From: Verrucomicrobiota bacterium
GTDB taxonomy: Bacteria > Verrucomicrobiota > Verrucomicrobiia > Chthoniobacterales > Xiphinematobacteraceae
Length of the DNA: 44,471 nucleotides
Direction of reading: 5' to 3'
Assembly: GCA_023269545.1 (NCBI GenBank)
Contig: JAHFTB010000020.1
Coordinates: forward strand, 1-44,471
Below the pieces are notes generated by a model, which did not search any database, was not told the origin of the DNA, and saw only the letters and a list, made by a program, of their open reading frames with translations. Both the position numbers and the translations under genes were made by a program. This document shows, one piece after another, positions 32,717-40,784 of this stretch (the stretch's first letter is position 1; the number at the start of each line of letters is the position of its first letter).

Positions 32717-33796
32717 ATGAATCTTTCCGCCAGCATATCGGATTCTCTCTACGTCTTCATTATGGCCGGAGGAAGTGGTGAACGGTTTTGGCCAATGAGT
32801 CGAAATCAGCTCCCAAAGCACCTTCTCCGTCTTTTCGGAAAACGTACCTTACTGGAAGAAACCATCGATCGCATAAAAGACGTAGTTTCCATGGAACGTA
32901 TCTTTATTCTTACTAACCAAACCCAAATCGAAGCGCTCCGAAAACAACTCCCCCTTTTTGCAGTGGATCATATCATTGTGGAACCCGCTAAAAGAGATAC
33001 CGGTCCTGCGGCGGCTCTCGCCACTGCTATGGCCCGGGCTCAACAGCCCAATGCCATTGTTGCACTGCTTCCTGCAGATGCCATGATTCGGGATGTCGCG
33101 ACCTTTCGCCGTCAGATGAATGATGCCATCGCAACTGCCGCTAGACAGCCGTGTCTCGTTACTATCTCCATTACCCCCACCTATCCGGCAACTGGTTTTG
33201 GATATCTCGAACTTGGTGCTAAACTTTATGATGCCTCAAACGGCTCGGCCGTTTATCAAGTTCTGCATTTCGTTGAAAAACCTGACAAGAAAACCGCCCA
33301 AACCTATCTCCAGCAAGGAAAATTTGGCTGGAATGCCGGCATGTTTGTGTGGCAAGCGGAATATTTCTTACAAGAATGCTCAAAACTCTCCCCTCCTCTT
33401 GCTGACTTCATCCGCGCATTTCCCACCGGTGATCCCACCGCTTACATCTTGGAATACTTCCCTCATCTGCCAAAAAATTCCGTAGACTTTGCCATCATGG
33501 AAAATGCCTCGCATGTTGTGGCTCTTCGTTCCCAATTTGACTGGGACGATGTCGGATCATGGACTGCTTTGCCCACCCATCTGGGTTGTGACAGCGACAA
33601 CAACTGCATTCGCGGTTCCACTGTTCTAGTGGATTCTAAAAACAATATTGTCGTTGCCAATCAACGAACTGTCGTTCTTTGCGGTATTCAAGACCTCGTT
33701 GTAGTAGAAACATCCGACGCTGTTCTCATCGGCCATCGGGATGCCCTCCAAAATATCAAAAAAATTCACCCTCTCCTCCCCGAGGAGCTGCATTAA
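32717..33796 (+). CDS. manC: Mannose-1-phosphate guanylyltransferase
   Basis: The enzyme makes GDP-mannose from GTP and mannose-1-phosphate for polysaccharide or glycolipid synthesis. The nucleotidyltransferase signature V-F-I-M-A-G-G-S-G-E-R-F-W-P-M-S-R opens the protein, followed by P-K-H-L-L-R-L-F-G, E-P-A-K-R-D-T-G-P-A-A-A and F-V-E-K-P-D. The product has 359 residues, the single-domain form without the isomerase half. The start is adjacent to the dispersed repeat with no clear ribosome site. No other sugar-nucleotide genes flank it. Confidence 0.93.
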   Translation: MNLSASISDSLYVFIMAGGSGERFWPMSRNQLPKHLLRLFGKRTLLEETIDRIKDVVSMERIFILTNQTQIEALRKQLPLFAVDHIIVEPAKRDTGPAAALATAMARAQQPNAIVALLPADAMIRDVATFRRQMNDAIATAARQPCLVTISITPTYPATGFGYLELGAKLYDASNGSAVYQVLHFVEKPDKKTAQTYLQQGKFGWNAGMFVWQAEYFLQECSKLSPPLADFIRAFPTGDPTAYILEYFPHLPKNSVDFAIMENASHVVALRSQFDWDDVGSWTALPTHLGCDSDNNCIRGSTVLVDSKNNIVVANQRTVVLCGIQDLVVVETSDAVLIGHRDALQNIKKIHPLLPEELH

Positions 33797-33928
33797 GCAT
33801 CATCGAATTCTCGTGCGGCAATAGGTATCAATCACCTACTTTTACACTTATTATTTCTCCCATTTATCCAACAATTTAATTAAATAGCTTATCTTTAAAT
33901 ACCATTCCAAAATTTTTATACTTTCCCC

Positions 33929-34636
33929 ATGTCTGTTCGCAATTTTACAGCCACTTTGCCTTTTCCCTCAGATGTCAATTTCAACACAAATGCGTCATTT
34001 TGGCTGATGGCACCAGGAGAAATGATGAGCCTGATTTATTTTCTCCAGAATTTAAAACCTAAAATAGCCATAGAAATTGGAACACACCTTGGAGGAAGTT
34101 TGCAAGTTCTTTCCCATTTTTCTTCAAAGGTATATTCTTTAGATATTGATCCGAAAGTCCCTCAACAACTAGCTGGAAAATACTCTAATGTCGAGTATCT
34201 CATTGGAGATTCTTCCAAAACTCTGCCTATACTGCTAGAAAAATTACAGAAAGAAAACGCAGAAGTGAGTTTCATTTTGATAGATGGAGATCACGAAACT
34301 GAAGCGGTGAAAAAAGATATTGAAGCCATTCTTCAATTTAAACCTATAGTTCCCTTATATATTCTTATGCATGATAGCTTTCTTCCTTCCTGTCGTGTAG
34401 GAATCATGTCTGCTAACTGGAATAGCTGCCCTTACGTTCATGTATTAGAATTAGATTACGTTCCAGGAAGGCTTGTATCTCATATGATACTTATAACCGG
34501 AATGGCTATAGCGATTTCCCTGCCCTATCCCAGGCAACATTCACTCCAAATGACTGCATCGGCTCATTCTATGTTTTGCACACTCGTGAAAAATATGCTA
34601 TCCAAGGCTAATTCTATTAAAGCAGAGGAAGTATAA
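33929..34636 (+). CDS. SAM-dependent methyltransferase-like protein, first of a tandem pair
   Basis: The 235-residue protein has a Rossmann-type methyltransferase layout: motif I A-I-E-I-G-T-H-L-G-G-S, an acidic strand end in Y-S-L-D-I-D-P, E-Y-L-I-G-D-S-S-K-T-L, and I-L-I-D-G-D-H-E-T-E-A-V-K-K-D, as in the Methyltransf_24 / cephalosporin-hydroxylase-like group. The D-G-D-H motif is typical of active members. The substrate is unknown. A closely similar paralogue starts three bases after its stop, so the pair arose by tandem duplication and is probably one operon. The upstream region is AT-rich with a 12-base palindrome (33874-33885) and likely holds the promoter. Confidence 0.8.
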   Translation: MSVRNFTATLPFPSDVNFNTNASFWLMAPGEMMSLIYFLQNLKPKIAIEIGTHLGGSLQVLSHFSSKVYSLDIDPKVPQQLAGKYSNVEYLIGDSSKTLPILLEKLQKENAEVSFILIDGDHETEAVKKDIEAILQFKPIVPLYILMHDSFLPSCRVGIMSANWNSCPYVHVLELDYVPGRLVSHMILITGMAIAISLPYPRQHSLQMTASAHSMFCTLVKNMLSKANSIKAEEV

Positions 34637-34639
34637 TTC

Positions 34640-35329
34640 ATGACTCCTATAAATACTATCACTGCATTTTTTCCCTCTGAGATCAATTTCAATACGGATC
34701 CTGGATTTTGGAATATGATGCCTGTGGAACAAATGGCATTGATTTATTTTCTCCAGAATTTAAAACCTAAAGTATCCATAGAAATTGGGACGCAATTTGG
34801 AGGGAGCTTACAGGTGCTCTCCCACTTTTCATCCAAAGTATATGCTTTGGATATTGATCCGGAAGTTCCACTGCGCTTGAAAGGAAAATACTCCAATGTC
34901 GAATATCTTGTTGGAGATTCGTTTCAAACTCTGCCTGTATTGCTGGAAAATTTGCAGAAAGAGAACGCAGAGATAGGTTTTATTTTATTGGATGGAAATT
35001 GCAGCACGGAAGCAGTCAAAAAAGACATTGCATCCATTCTCAAAATTAAGCCAATCGGTCCCCTATATATTCTGATACATAACAGTTTTTATCCTCCCTG
35101 CCGTATTGGAATTTGCTCTGTCAACTGGAGTAGTTGTCCTTATGCTCATGCATTAGAGTTAGACTACATTATGGGAGGCATGTCTCTTTTTGGCGGACCA
35201 CTGATGGGAGCAGGAATAGCAATGGCTATCCTTTTACCTTCTCCCAGAGAACATAACTTGCAAGCAAGCGCATGGGGGGAGCCCACATTGAGCGAACTTC
35301 TTTATAGTTTCGCAGCGGCAGCTCCTTAA
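34640..35329 (+). CDS. SAM-dependent methyltransferase-like paralogue with an altered motif
   Basis: The 229 residues align with the upstream protein over nearly their whole length: shared I-Y-F-L-Q-N-L-K-P-K, E-I-G-T-x-x-G-G-S-L-Q-V-L-S-H-F-S-S-K-V-Y and Y-S-N-V-E-Y-L. The cofactor loop is intact. The D-G-D-H motif of the first copy has become D-G-N-C here (I-L-L-D-G-N-C-S-T-E-A-V-K-K-D), which could remove metal or catalytic function. The C-terminal third (M-G-G-M-S-L-F-G-G-P-L-M-G-A-G) also differs. It may be a regulatory or divergent-substrate partner. The stop-to-start gap of three bases suggests translational coupling. Confidence 0.78.
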   Translation: MTPINTITAFFPSEINFNTDPGFWNMMPVEQMALIYFLQNLKPKVSIEIGTQFGGSLQVLSHFSSKVYALDIDPEVPLRLKGKYSNVEYLVGDSFQTLPVLLENLQKENAEIGFILLDGNCSTEAVKKDIASILKIKPIGPLYILIHNSFYPPCRIGICSVNWSSCPYAHALELDYIMGGMSLFGGPLMGAGIAMAILLPSPREHNLQASAWGEPTLSELLYSFAAAAP

Positions 35330-35380
35330 TGGCTTCGGTATTTTTCCTCTCATTGATATCGATTTCGTGATGCCATGAAC

Positions 35381-36514
35381 TTATACGATGAAAAGATCCA
35401 TATCGGGCAATGCACTAAGAACTTGCTCATAAAGGGTGGGAGAGAAGTATTCCCAAAAATGCTTCTTACCGGTCCGTCCTAATACCATGTGAGTAATTCC
35501 ATACTCACGAGCAAATGTAACGAGAGCTTGAGATACGTTCTTATGCCTGAGGGAAATCACTAATCCTCCCATTTTTTGTGCGGTTTCCAGTGTATCTGCG
35601 ATCTGCCGCTGTGCTGCCGCATCCATACGAACAACAGATTCTTGAGGAGTTCGCACATAAACAGCATACCAAGGCGCATTGAGCTGGACAGCCAGTCGAG
35701 CCGTTTTTCGTAATAAACGTTCCGGACGGGGCCCCAAGCTGCTAATCGCTACCATGACTTGCCCCAATACATTCACTTGTGTTTCCTGATCTTGCTTTTT
35801 TTTCCTTTGCTGACGGTTAAGAAAATTAGCCGTCTCAGTAAAAGTCATCTCTCGCAACCAAGTCAGATTTTTATGTGAAAAAAAATTTTCCAAGGCGGTC
35901 TCAATACGTTCCTTAGGATAAATTTTTCCGCCATTGAGCCGCTCTTGCAAATCTTCAGCGGGCAAATCAATATTTACGATTTGATCCGCATCAGCGATTA
36001 TCTCATCCGGAATGCGCTCTTTGACACGAACTCCGGTGGCCTCCTCAACAAAATTATAGAGCGATTCAAAATGCTGGATATTAACAGTCGTAATGACATG
36101 GATACCAGCTTCCAGGAGTTCCTTGACATCCTCATACCGTTTCGGGTTCTTACTATCCGGCACATTCGTATGCGCCAATTCGTCTACCAGTGCCACTGTA
36201 GGCTTTCTCCGGATCACAGCTGAAATATCCATCTCGCGGAGGGTGATTCCATGATAAGAAGTCAAACGCTGTGGAATGATTTCAAGATTCCCAATTTGAG
36301 AGGTTGTTTCTGGTCGATCATGTGGTTCGACATAACCAACGACCACGTCGATCCCCTGTTCCTTCAGACGGTGTCCCTCTCTCAGCATCGCATAGGTCTT
36401 ACCGACACCGGCACAGGGACCTAAATAGATTTTTAATTTCCCCAGCCGTTGCCGCCGAATAATAGAGAGAAAATCCTCCGCATTGGGCCTGACACTGGAA
36501 ATTTCCGCATTCAT
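35381..36514 (-). CDS. kdpD: Truncated KdpD: cytoplasmic sensor (KdpD + Usp domains) without kinase
   Basis: The product has 377 residues; full KdpD proteins have about 900. It has the KdpD N-terminal ATP-binding domain with Walker A G-P-C-A-G-V-G-K-T at about 32-40, D-E-L-A-H-T-N-V-P-G-like (here P-D) motif, and T-T-V-N-I-Q-H-F-E-S-L. A universal-stress-protein domain follows at about 250-377, ending M-D-L-F-I-V. The four membrane helices, GAF-like and histidine kinase parts are absent. Such short KdpD forms are known in some bacteria and may signal through a separate kinase. Its ATG overlaps the stop of the glycosyltransferase-like gene (ATGA), so the two are translationally coupled. Confidence 0.9.
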   Translation of the reverse strand: MNAEISSVRPNAEDFLSIIRRQRLGKLKIYLGPCAGVGKTYAMLREGHRLKEQGIDVVVGYVEPHDRPETTSQIGNLEIIPQRLTSYHGITLREMDISAVIRRKPTVALVDELAHTNVPDSKNPKRYEDVKELLEAGIHVITTVNIQHFESLYNFVEEATGVRVKERIPDEIIADADQIVNIDLPAEDLQERLNGGKIYPKERIETALENFFSHKNLTWLREMTFTETANFLNRQQRKKKQDQETQVNVLGQVMVAISSLGPRPERLLRKTARLAVQLNAPWYAVYVRTPQESVVRMDAAAQRQIADTLETAQKMGGLVISLRHKNVSQALVTFAREYGITHMVLGRTGKKHFWEYFSPTLYEQVLSALPDMDLFIV

Positions 36515-37968
36515 CCTTTTCGATGAGTGTTACGTTGATAATTTTTAATCCGTTTATTTTTTACATACAATTGCGGAAATTCCTTCTTATCTTTATAAAA
36601 ATAGCAAATCTCGATGAGCATCGGCCAAATCCGAAGCGACGAGCGAATGACACTTACCACATCATCTACAATACGAGTGACGTTTTGCTGAAAAAAATCT
36701 GGCTCGAAACCGTAAAATGAGCGGCTCAAACCTTCGGCAAATAGCAAAAGGGATTCCTTCCGATGTGGGTCGGAAGCAGTATTGGCAGCATTTAACACTT
36801 GTTTATGAACTGTCGTAATCTTTTGTAGAATTTCTTCCGTATCCTGAAGGGTAATTTCACCCGTATAACCAAAGTCAATCGAAAGGTCATCAATTTTATC
36901 GAGACTCGCTTTGATTTTCTTTTTTAGAAGAATGCAGATTTCCTCATTAAAAACATCCATAGCCAGTGGATTCCGCATATAATTATTTTTAATATGCGTT
37001 TGCACCGCATCGATGTGAGCGGAGGCAATACCCGGTTGCTGTATCCACAGCCTATAAATAAAATCCTCAAACCGAAGGCGCGTCGGGAAAAACGGAGGCA
37101 GGCCTAATCGATTATCATAGCCGGCCACTCCGCAATCGATCCGCCAATTTTTTTTCGTCACTACCGGACGAAAGTTAACTAGCACATAGAGATCTCTAAA
37201 ATCATGCAAATTCTCCTGATGTTGGGATTCATCATTCAAATACATGTGGACGAAATCCAGCGCATCAATGTCGTTGGTCCCAGTGCGAAAAGTTTGAGCA
37301 ATCTTGACTATATTGTTGCGAGACATAGCGCCATGGCGCAAGAGAAGCGAATTTTGCCTCGAAAAATCTGTGGAAACATTAGTTTCAAGGTCCATAGCCG
37401 TATCCATCACCAATTCGCCCGACTCATAATTACCCGGAAGCTCACCGGTTTTTTTACCTAGCACATCCTTAAAAGTGGTCAGAAGGTCAAAGGACTTTTT
37501 GTAAAAACCGTTTTCTCCCGACTTAAGAAGTTTTCCGCGGCTGATTTCGTCGGCTTGAAGAGATTCGGGGCTACTCTCAATGAGCCCGTATGGACGCATG
37601 TCGTCATCAGAGCTGACCATGTAAGCACCCAGTGTATACATGAGTGTGAAATTCCGATTGCCTCCATAGCTGGGACGGAAGAGATTGCGGACTAGCGATT
37701 CGAGGTTCCGATCTCGCAACTTACGATTAAGAAAACTGAGAAACTGCTCTTTTTCGTGAGGCCCCACATAGTATAGCTCATTAACTGTCCGCGTTTGCTC
37801 GAGTTGAGCATAATACTTTTTATGGTTTGCCAGACTGGAATCATCAAAGACAATCATCTTTACCGAGTGTCCATTGCTCCAAAAATGTTCATCATAAATC
37901 TCGATGGTTTCCGCTACATCCCGTAGTCGGTAGGTCGGGATGACAAAGATGGTTTCATGGGATTTCAT
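36511..37968 (-). CDS. GT2-like glycosyltransferase embedded in the kdp operon
   Basis: The 485-residue protein opens like a GT-A glycosyltransferase: I-F-V-I-P-T-Y-R-L-R-D-V, then M-I-V-F-D-D-S-S at about 38-45 in the nucleotide-binding strand. Y-M-V-S-S-D-D-D-M-R-P at about 116-126 is a DxD-type metal site. The remaining 350 residues are mostly helical with no membrane segment, and I cannot assign a substrate. It lies 161 bases after kdpC and overlaps the truncated kdpD by four bases. I know of no standard role for a glycosyltransferase in potassium uptake; it may modify an osmoprotective glycan under the same signal, which is inference. Confidence 0.65.
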   Translation of the reverse strand: MKSHETIFVIPTYRLRDVAETIEIYDEHFWSNGHSVKMIVFDDSSLANHKKYYAQLEQTRTVNELYYVGPHEKEQFLSFLNRKLRDRNLESLVRNLFRPSYGGNRNFTLMYTLGAYMVSSDDDMRPYGLIESSPESLQADEISRGKLLKSGENGFYKKSFDLLTTFKDVLGKKTGELPGNYESGELVMDTAMDLETNVSTDFSRQNSLLLRHGAMSRNNIVKIAQTFRTGTNDIDALDFVHMYLNDESQHQENLHDFRDLYVLVNFRPVVTKKNWRIDCGVAGYDNRLGLPPFFPTRLRFEDFIYRLWIQQPGIASAHIDAVQTHIKNNYMRNPLAMDVFNEEICILLKKKIKASLDKIDDLSIDFGYTGEITLQDTEEILQKITTVHKQVLNAANTASDPHRKESLLLFAEGLSRSFYGFEPDFFQQNVTRIVDDVVSVIRSSLRIWPMLIEICYFYKDKKEFPQLYVKNKRIKNYQRNTHRKG

Positions 37969-38091
37969 AATCTCAAATTATAAATTATAACTGCATTTAC
38001 GCACTTTTAAGCAAAAAAACATTTTCACCCACAAAGTTTCTCTTTTTTGCGTAATCACGACGGAGACACCGGCGCTGCGAGTACAGCCTCC

Positions 38092-38108
38092 AAACGCCTC
38101 CGGCGTTT
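38092..38108 (-). terminator. Hairpin after kdpC, possible attenuator or terminator
   Basis: AAACGCC (38092-38098) and GGCGTTT (38102-38108) make a 7-bp stem with a 3-base loop, 22 bases past the kdpC stop. No long U run follows in the leftward direction, so it may weaken rather than stop transcription into the glycosyltransferase-like and kdpD genes. Confidence 0.4.
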
Positions 38109-38129
38109 AAATAGAACAGTTCGTGTGGA

Positions 38130-38720
38130 TTAATGCGCAATCTTATCGAGTGCGAGATTTAGCTTGAGAACATTGACACTGGGTTCTCCAAGAATACCGA
38201 GGAAGGGCATAGTCGTAGCTTTTTTAATTTCCTCTTTTACTACTTGAATATCGAGATCCCGCGCTGTAGCAACTCGTTGGGCTTGCAGAAATGCATTCTT
38301 GAGACTGATATGAGGATCAAGACCGCTACCACTGCCTGTTACTGCATCGGCAGGGATGAGAACGTCTGTTGCCAACGCATTTTCGGTGCGATAAGTTTGA
38401 ACACGAGTTTTTATAGCATCCATTAATTTTTGGGAAGTCGGCCCCAAATTGCTCCCTCCGGAGCTGGTAGCATCATAGCCATTCGCACCGGCGGCCGAAG
38501 GGCGCGGATGAAAATACTTCGGAAGAGTAAAGTTCTGTCCGATATATTCAGACCCCACAATTGCACCACTTTTTTCAATCAGACTTCCATTAGCCTGATG
38601 CGGAAAAAGCAGCTGAGCAAGACCCCAAATTACGACAGGATAGAATCCGCAAAGGACGATCGCAAATAATAATGTTGCGACGATTGCGGTATAAATGTCT
38701 TTGATGGTGATAGTTTTCAT
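38130..38720 (-). CDS. kdpC: Potassium-transporting ATPase subunit C
   Basis: KdpC is the small single-span subunit that stabilises the KdpFABC complex. Its 196 residues show one N-terminal membrane helix (A-I-V-A-T-L-L-F-A-I-V-L-C-G-F-Y-P-V-V-I-W), then the family motifs G-S-E-Y-I-G-Q-N-F, Y-F-H-P-R-P-S-A-A, S-S-G-G-S-N-L-G-P-T, and D-A-V-T-G-S-G-S-G-L-D-P-H-I-S. It follows kdpB by 12 bases. Confidence 0.97.
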   Translation of the reverse strand: MKTITIKDIYTAIVATLLFAIVLCGFYPVVIWGLAQLLFPHQANGSLIEKSGAIVGSEYIGQNFTLPKYFHPRPSAAGANGYDATSSGGSNLGPTSQKLMDAIKTRVQTYRTENALATDVLIPADAVTGSGSGLDPHISLKNAFLQAQRVATARDLDIQVVKEEIKKATTMPFLGILGEPSVNVLKLNLALDKIAH

Positions 38721-38732
38721 TAAGTATTTATA

Positions 38733-40754
38733 TTAAGCGAGGTGCAGAGCCGCGACGATCATATCGATGGCTTTGATACCGATGAATGGAATGATAATAC
38801 CGCCTACACCGTAGATCAGCAGATTACGTTCCAGGATTTTTGCAGCGCCCAGCGGACGGAATTTCACGCCTTTGAGCGCCAATGGAATCAGGAGAATAAT
38901 AATAATCGCATTGAAGATAACCGCGCTCAGAATAGCACTTTGCGGCGAGGCAAGCTTCATAATATTTAACGGAGCAATCTGCGGGAAGGTGACCACTATC
39001 ATTGCGGGAATAATCGCAAAATATTTCGCCACATCATTTGCGATGCTAAATGTTGTTAAAGCCCCACGAGTAATGAGGAGTTGTTTTCCAATTTCCACGA
39101 TTTCAATGAGTTTTGTGGGATTAGAATCGAGATCCACCATGTTGCCGGCTTCTTTCGCAGCTTGAGTGCCGGTATTCATAGCCACCCCCACATCGGCCTG
39201 AGCGAGCGCAGGCGCATCGTTTGTGCCATCACCCGTCATGGCCACCATGCGTCCGCCGGCTTGTTCCCGACGAATCAGCGCAAGTTTGTCTTCTGGTTTT
39301 GCTTCGGCAAGGAAATCATCCACTCCGGCTTCTTTTGCGATAGCAGCGGCTGTAAGAGGATTATCTCCCGTAATCATCACAGTACGAATCCCCATTGCCC
39401 GGAAACGTTCAAAACGGGCGGCCAAACCACGCTTTACAATGTCCTTCAATTGAATCGTACCCAACACGCAATCTTGAGTGGCAACTACCAGGGCGGTACT
39501 GCCAAGCCTAGAAATCTCCTGAGCATCCTTTTCCACAGCTTCGGGAAGTTGTCCTCCCACGTATTGACGAATCGCATCTATGGAACCCTTACGATAACTG
39601 ACTCCATTAAAGTCTAATCCGCTCATCCGTGTCTGCGCGCTAAAGGGAATAAACCGAGCGTCAGGCAACTCGTGCAATTCCTTAGTGTGCAAACCGTATC
39701 TTTCTTTAGCCAATGCCACGATACTGCGACCCTCTGGGGTTTCATCAGCAAGCGAGGCTAATTGAGCTGCTTCCGCAAGCACTTCCTTAGTAATATTCGG
39801 AGCGGGCGAGAAGTTGATAGCGTGTCGATTCCCCAGCGTAATCGTACCGGTTTTATCCAACATGAGGACATCCACGTCGCCTGCGGCTTCCACCGCACGT
39901 CCACTCATCGCAAGTACATTTTTCTGCACGAGTCGGTCTATACCCGCAATACCGATGGCGCTCAGCAGTCCCCCAATGGTTGTCGGAATCAGACAGACCA
40001 GCAAAGCGACGAGTACGGTGATCGAAAAATTAGCGCCGACATAGATGCCGAACGCTTTCATTGAAACAAGAACCACCAAGAAGATGACCGTAAGCGCGGA
40101 GAGCAATATTGTCAGCGCAATTTCGTTCGGTGTCTTCTGTCTCTTCGCACCTTCAACAAGTCCAATCATGCGATCCAAAAAGGTATCGCCCGGATTTGAC
40201 GTAATGCGAATCTTAACAATATCCGATAGGACACGAGTTCCTCCCGTTACAGCACTGCGATCACCACCTGCTTCCCGTACCACAGGTGCGGATTCTCCTG
40301 TAATCGCCGATTCGTCAACGGTCGCGGCGCCTTCGATAATTTCACCATCACCGGGAATTAACTCCCCTGCGACTACGACAACGGTATCACCTTTACGCAA
40401 GACATCCGCCGCCACTTTTTCCGTCGTGTTCCCTTTGAGCCGATTTGCAAAGGTCTGCGTCCGAGCCTTACGTAGGGAATCTGCCTGGGCCTTACCTCTT
40501 CCCTCCGCCATGGCTTCCGCAAAATTCGCGAAAAGCACGGTAAACCAGAGCCAGAGCGTAATTTGGAATAAAAATCCAAAGGAAGCACCTTGTCCCCCTG
40601 TGAATATTAACACCGTAGTAATAGCGGCACCCACTTCAGTGACAAACATCACTGGGTTACGGATCATACGAACCGGATTGAGCTTTTTGAATGATTCGCC
40701 AATCGCAGGAACGATGATGGCGGGATCAAAAATAGAATAGACTTTAGCTGCCAT
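38733..40754 (-). CDS. kdpB: Potassium-transporting P-type ATPase subunit B
   Basis: KdpB is the catalytic subunit that hydrolyses ATP to drive high-affinity potassium uptake. The 673 residues have the P-type core: A-I-T-G-E-S-A-P-V in the actuator domain, the phosphorylated Asp in [13 protein letters not shown], and [15 protein letters not shown] in the P domain. The helix motif [18 protein letters not shown] is characteristic of KdpB. It lies 30 bases after kdpA. The leader is AT-rich, without a Shine-Dalgarno. Confidence 0.98.
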   Translation of the reverse strand: MAAKVYSIFDPAIIVPAIGESFKKLNPVRMIRNPVMFVTEVGAAITTVLIFTGGQGASFGFLFQITLWLWFTVLFANFAEAMAEGRGKAQADSLRKARTQTFANRLKGNTTEKVAADVLRKGDTVVVVAGELIPGDGEIIEGAATVDESAITGESAPVVREAGGDRSAVTGGTRVLSDIVKIRITSNPGDTFLDRMIGLVEGAKRQKTPNEIALTILLSALTVIFLVVLVSMKAFGIYVGANFSITVLVALLVCLIPTTIGGLLSAIGIAGIDRLVQKNVLAMSGRAVEAAGDVDVLMLDKTGTITLGNRHAINFSPAPNITKEVLAEAAQLASLADETPEGRSIVALAKERYGLHTKELHELPDARFIPFSAQTRMSGLDFNGVSYRKGSIDAIRQYVGGQLPEAVEKDAQEISRLGSTALVVATQDCVLGTIQLKDIVKRGLAARFERFRAMGIRTVMITGDNPLTAAAIAKEAGVDDFLAEAKPEDKLALIRREQAGGRMVAMTGDGTNDAPALAQADVGVAMNTGTQAAKEAGNMVDLDSNPTKLIEIVEIGKQLLITRGALTTFSIANDVAKYFAIIPAMIVVTFPQIAPLNIMKLASPQSAILSAVIFNAIIIILLIPLALKGVKFRPLGAAKILERNLLIYGVGGIIIPFIGIKAIDMIVAALHLA

Positions 40755-40784
40755 AATAAGTTTTTAATGTATAACCAATTAATA

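Noticed and set aside
39081-40740. Long plus-strand frames across kdpB
   Set aside because: They are antisense shadows of strongly conserved kdpB motifs such as D-K-T-G-T and T-G-D-G-T-N-D.
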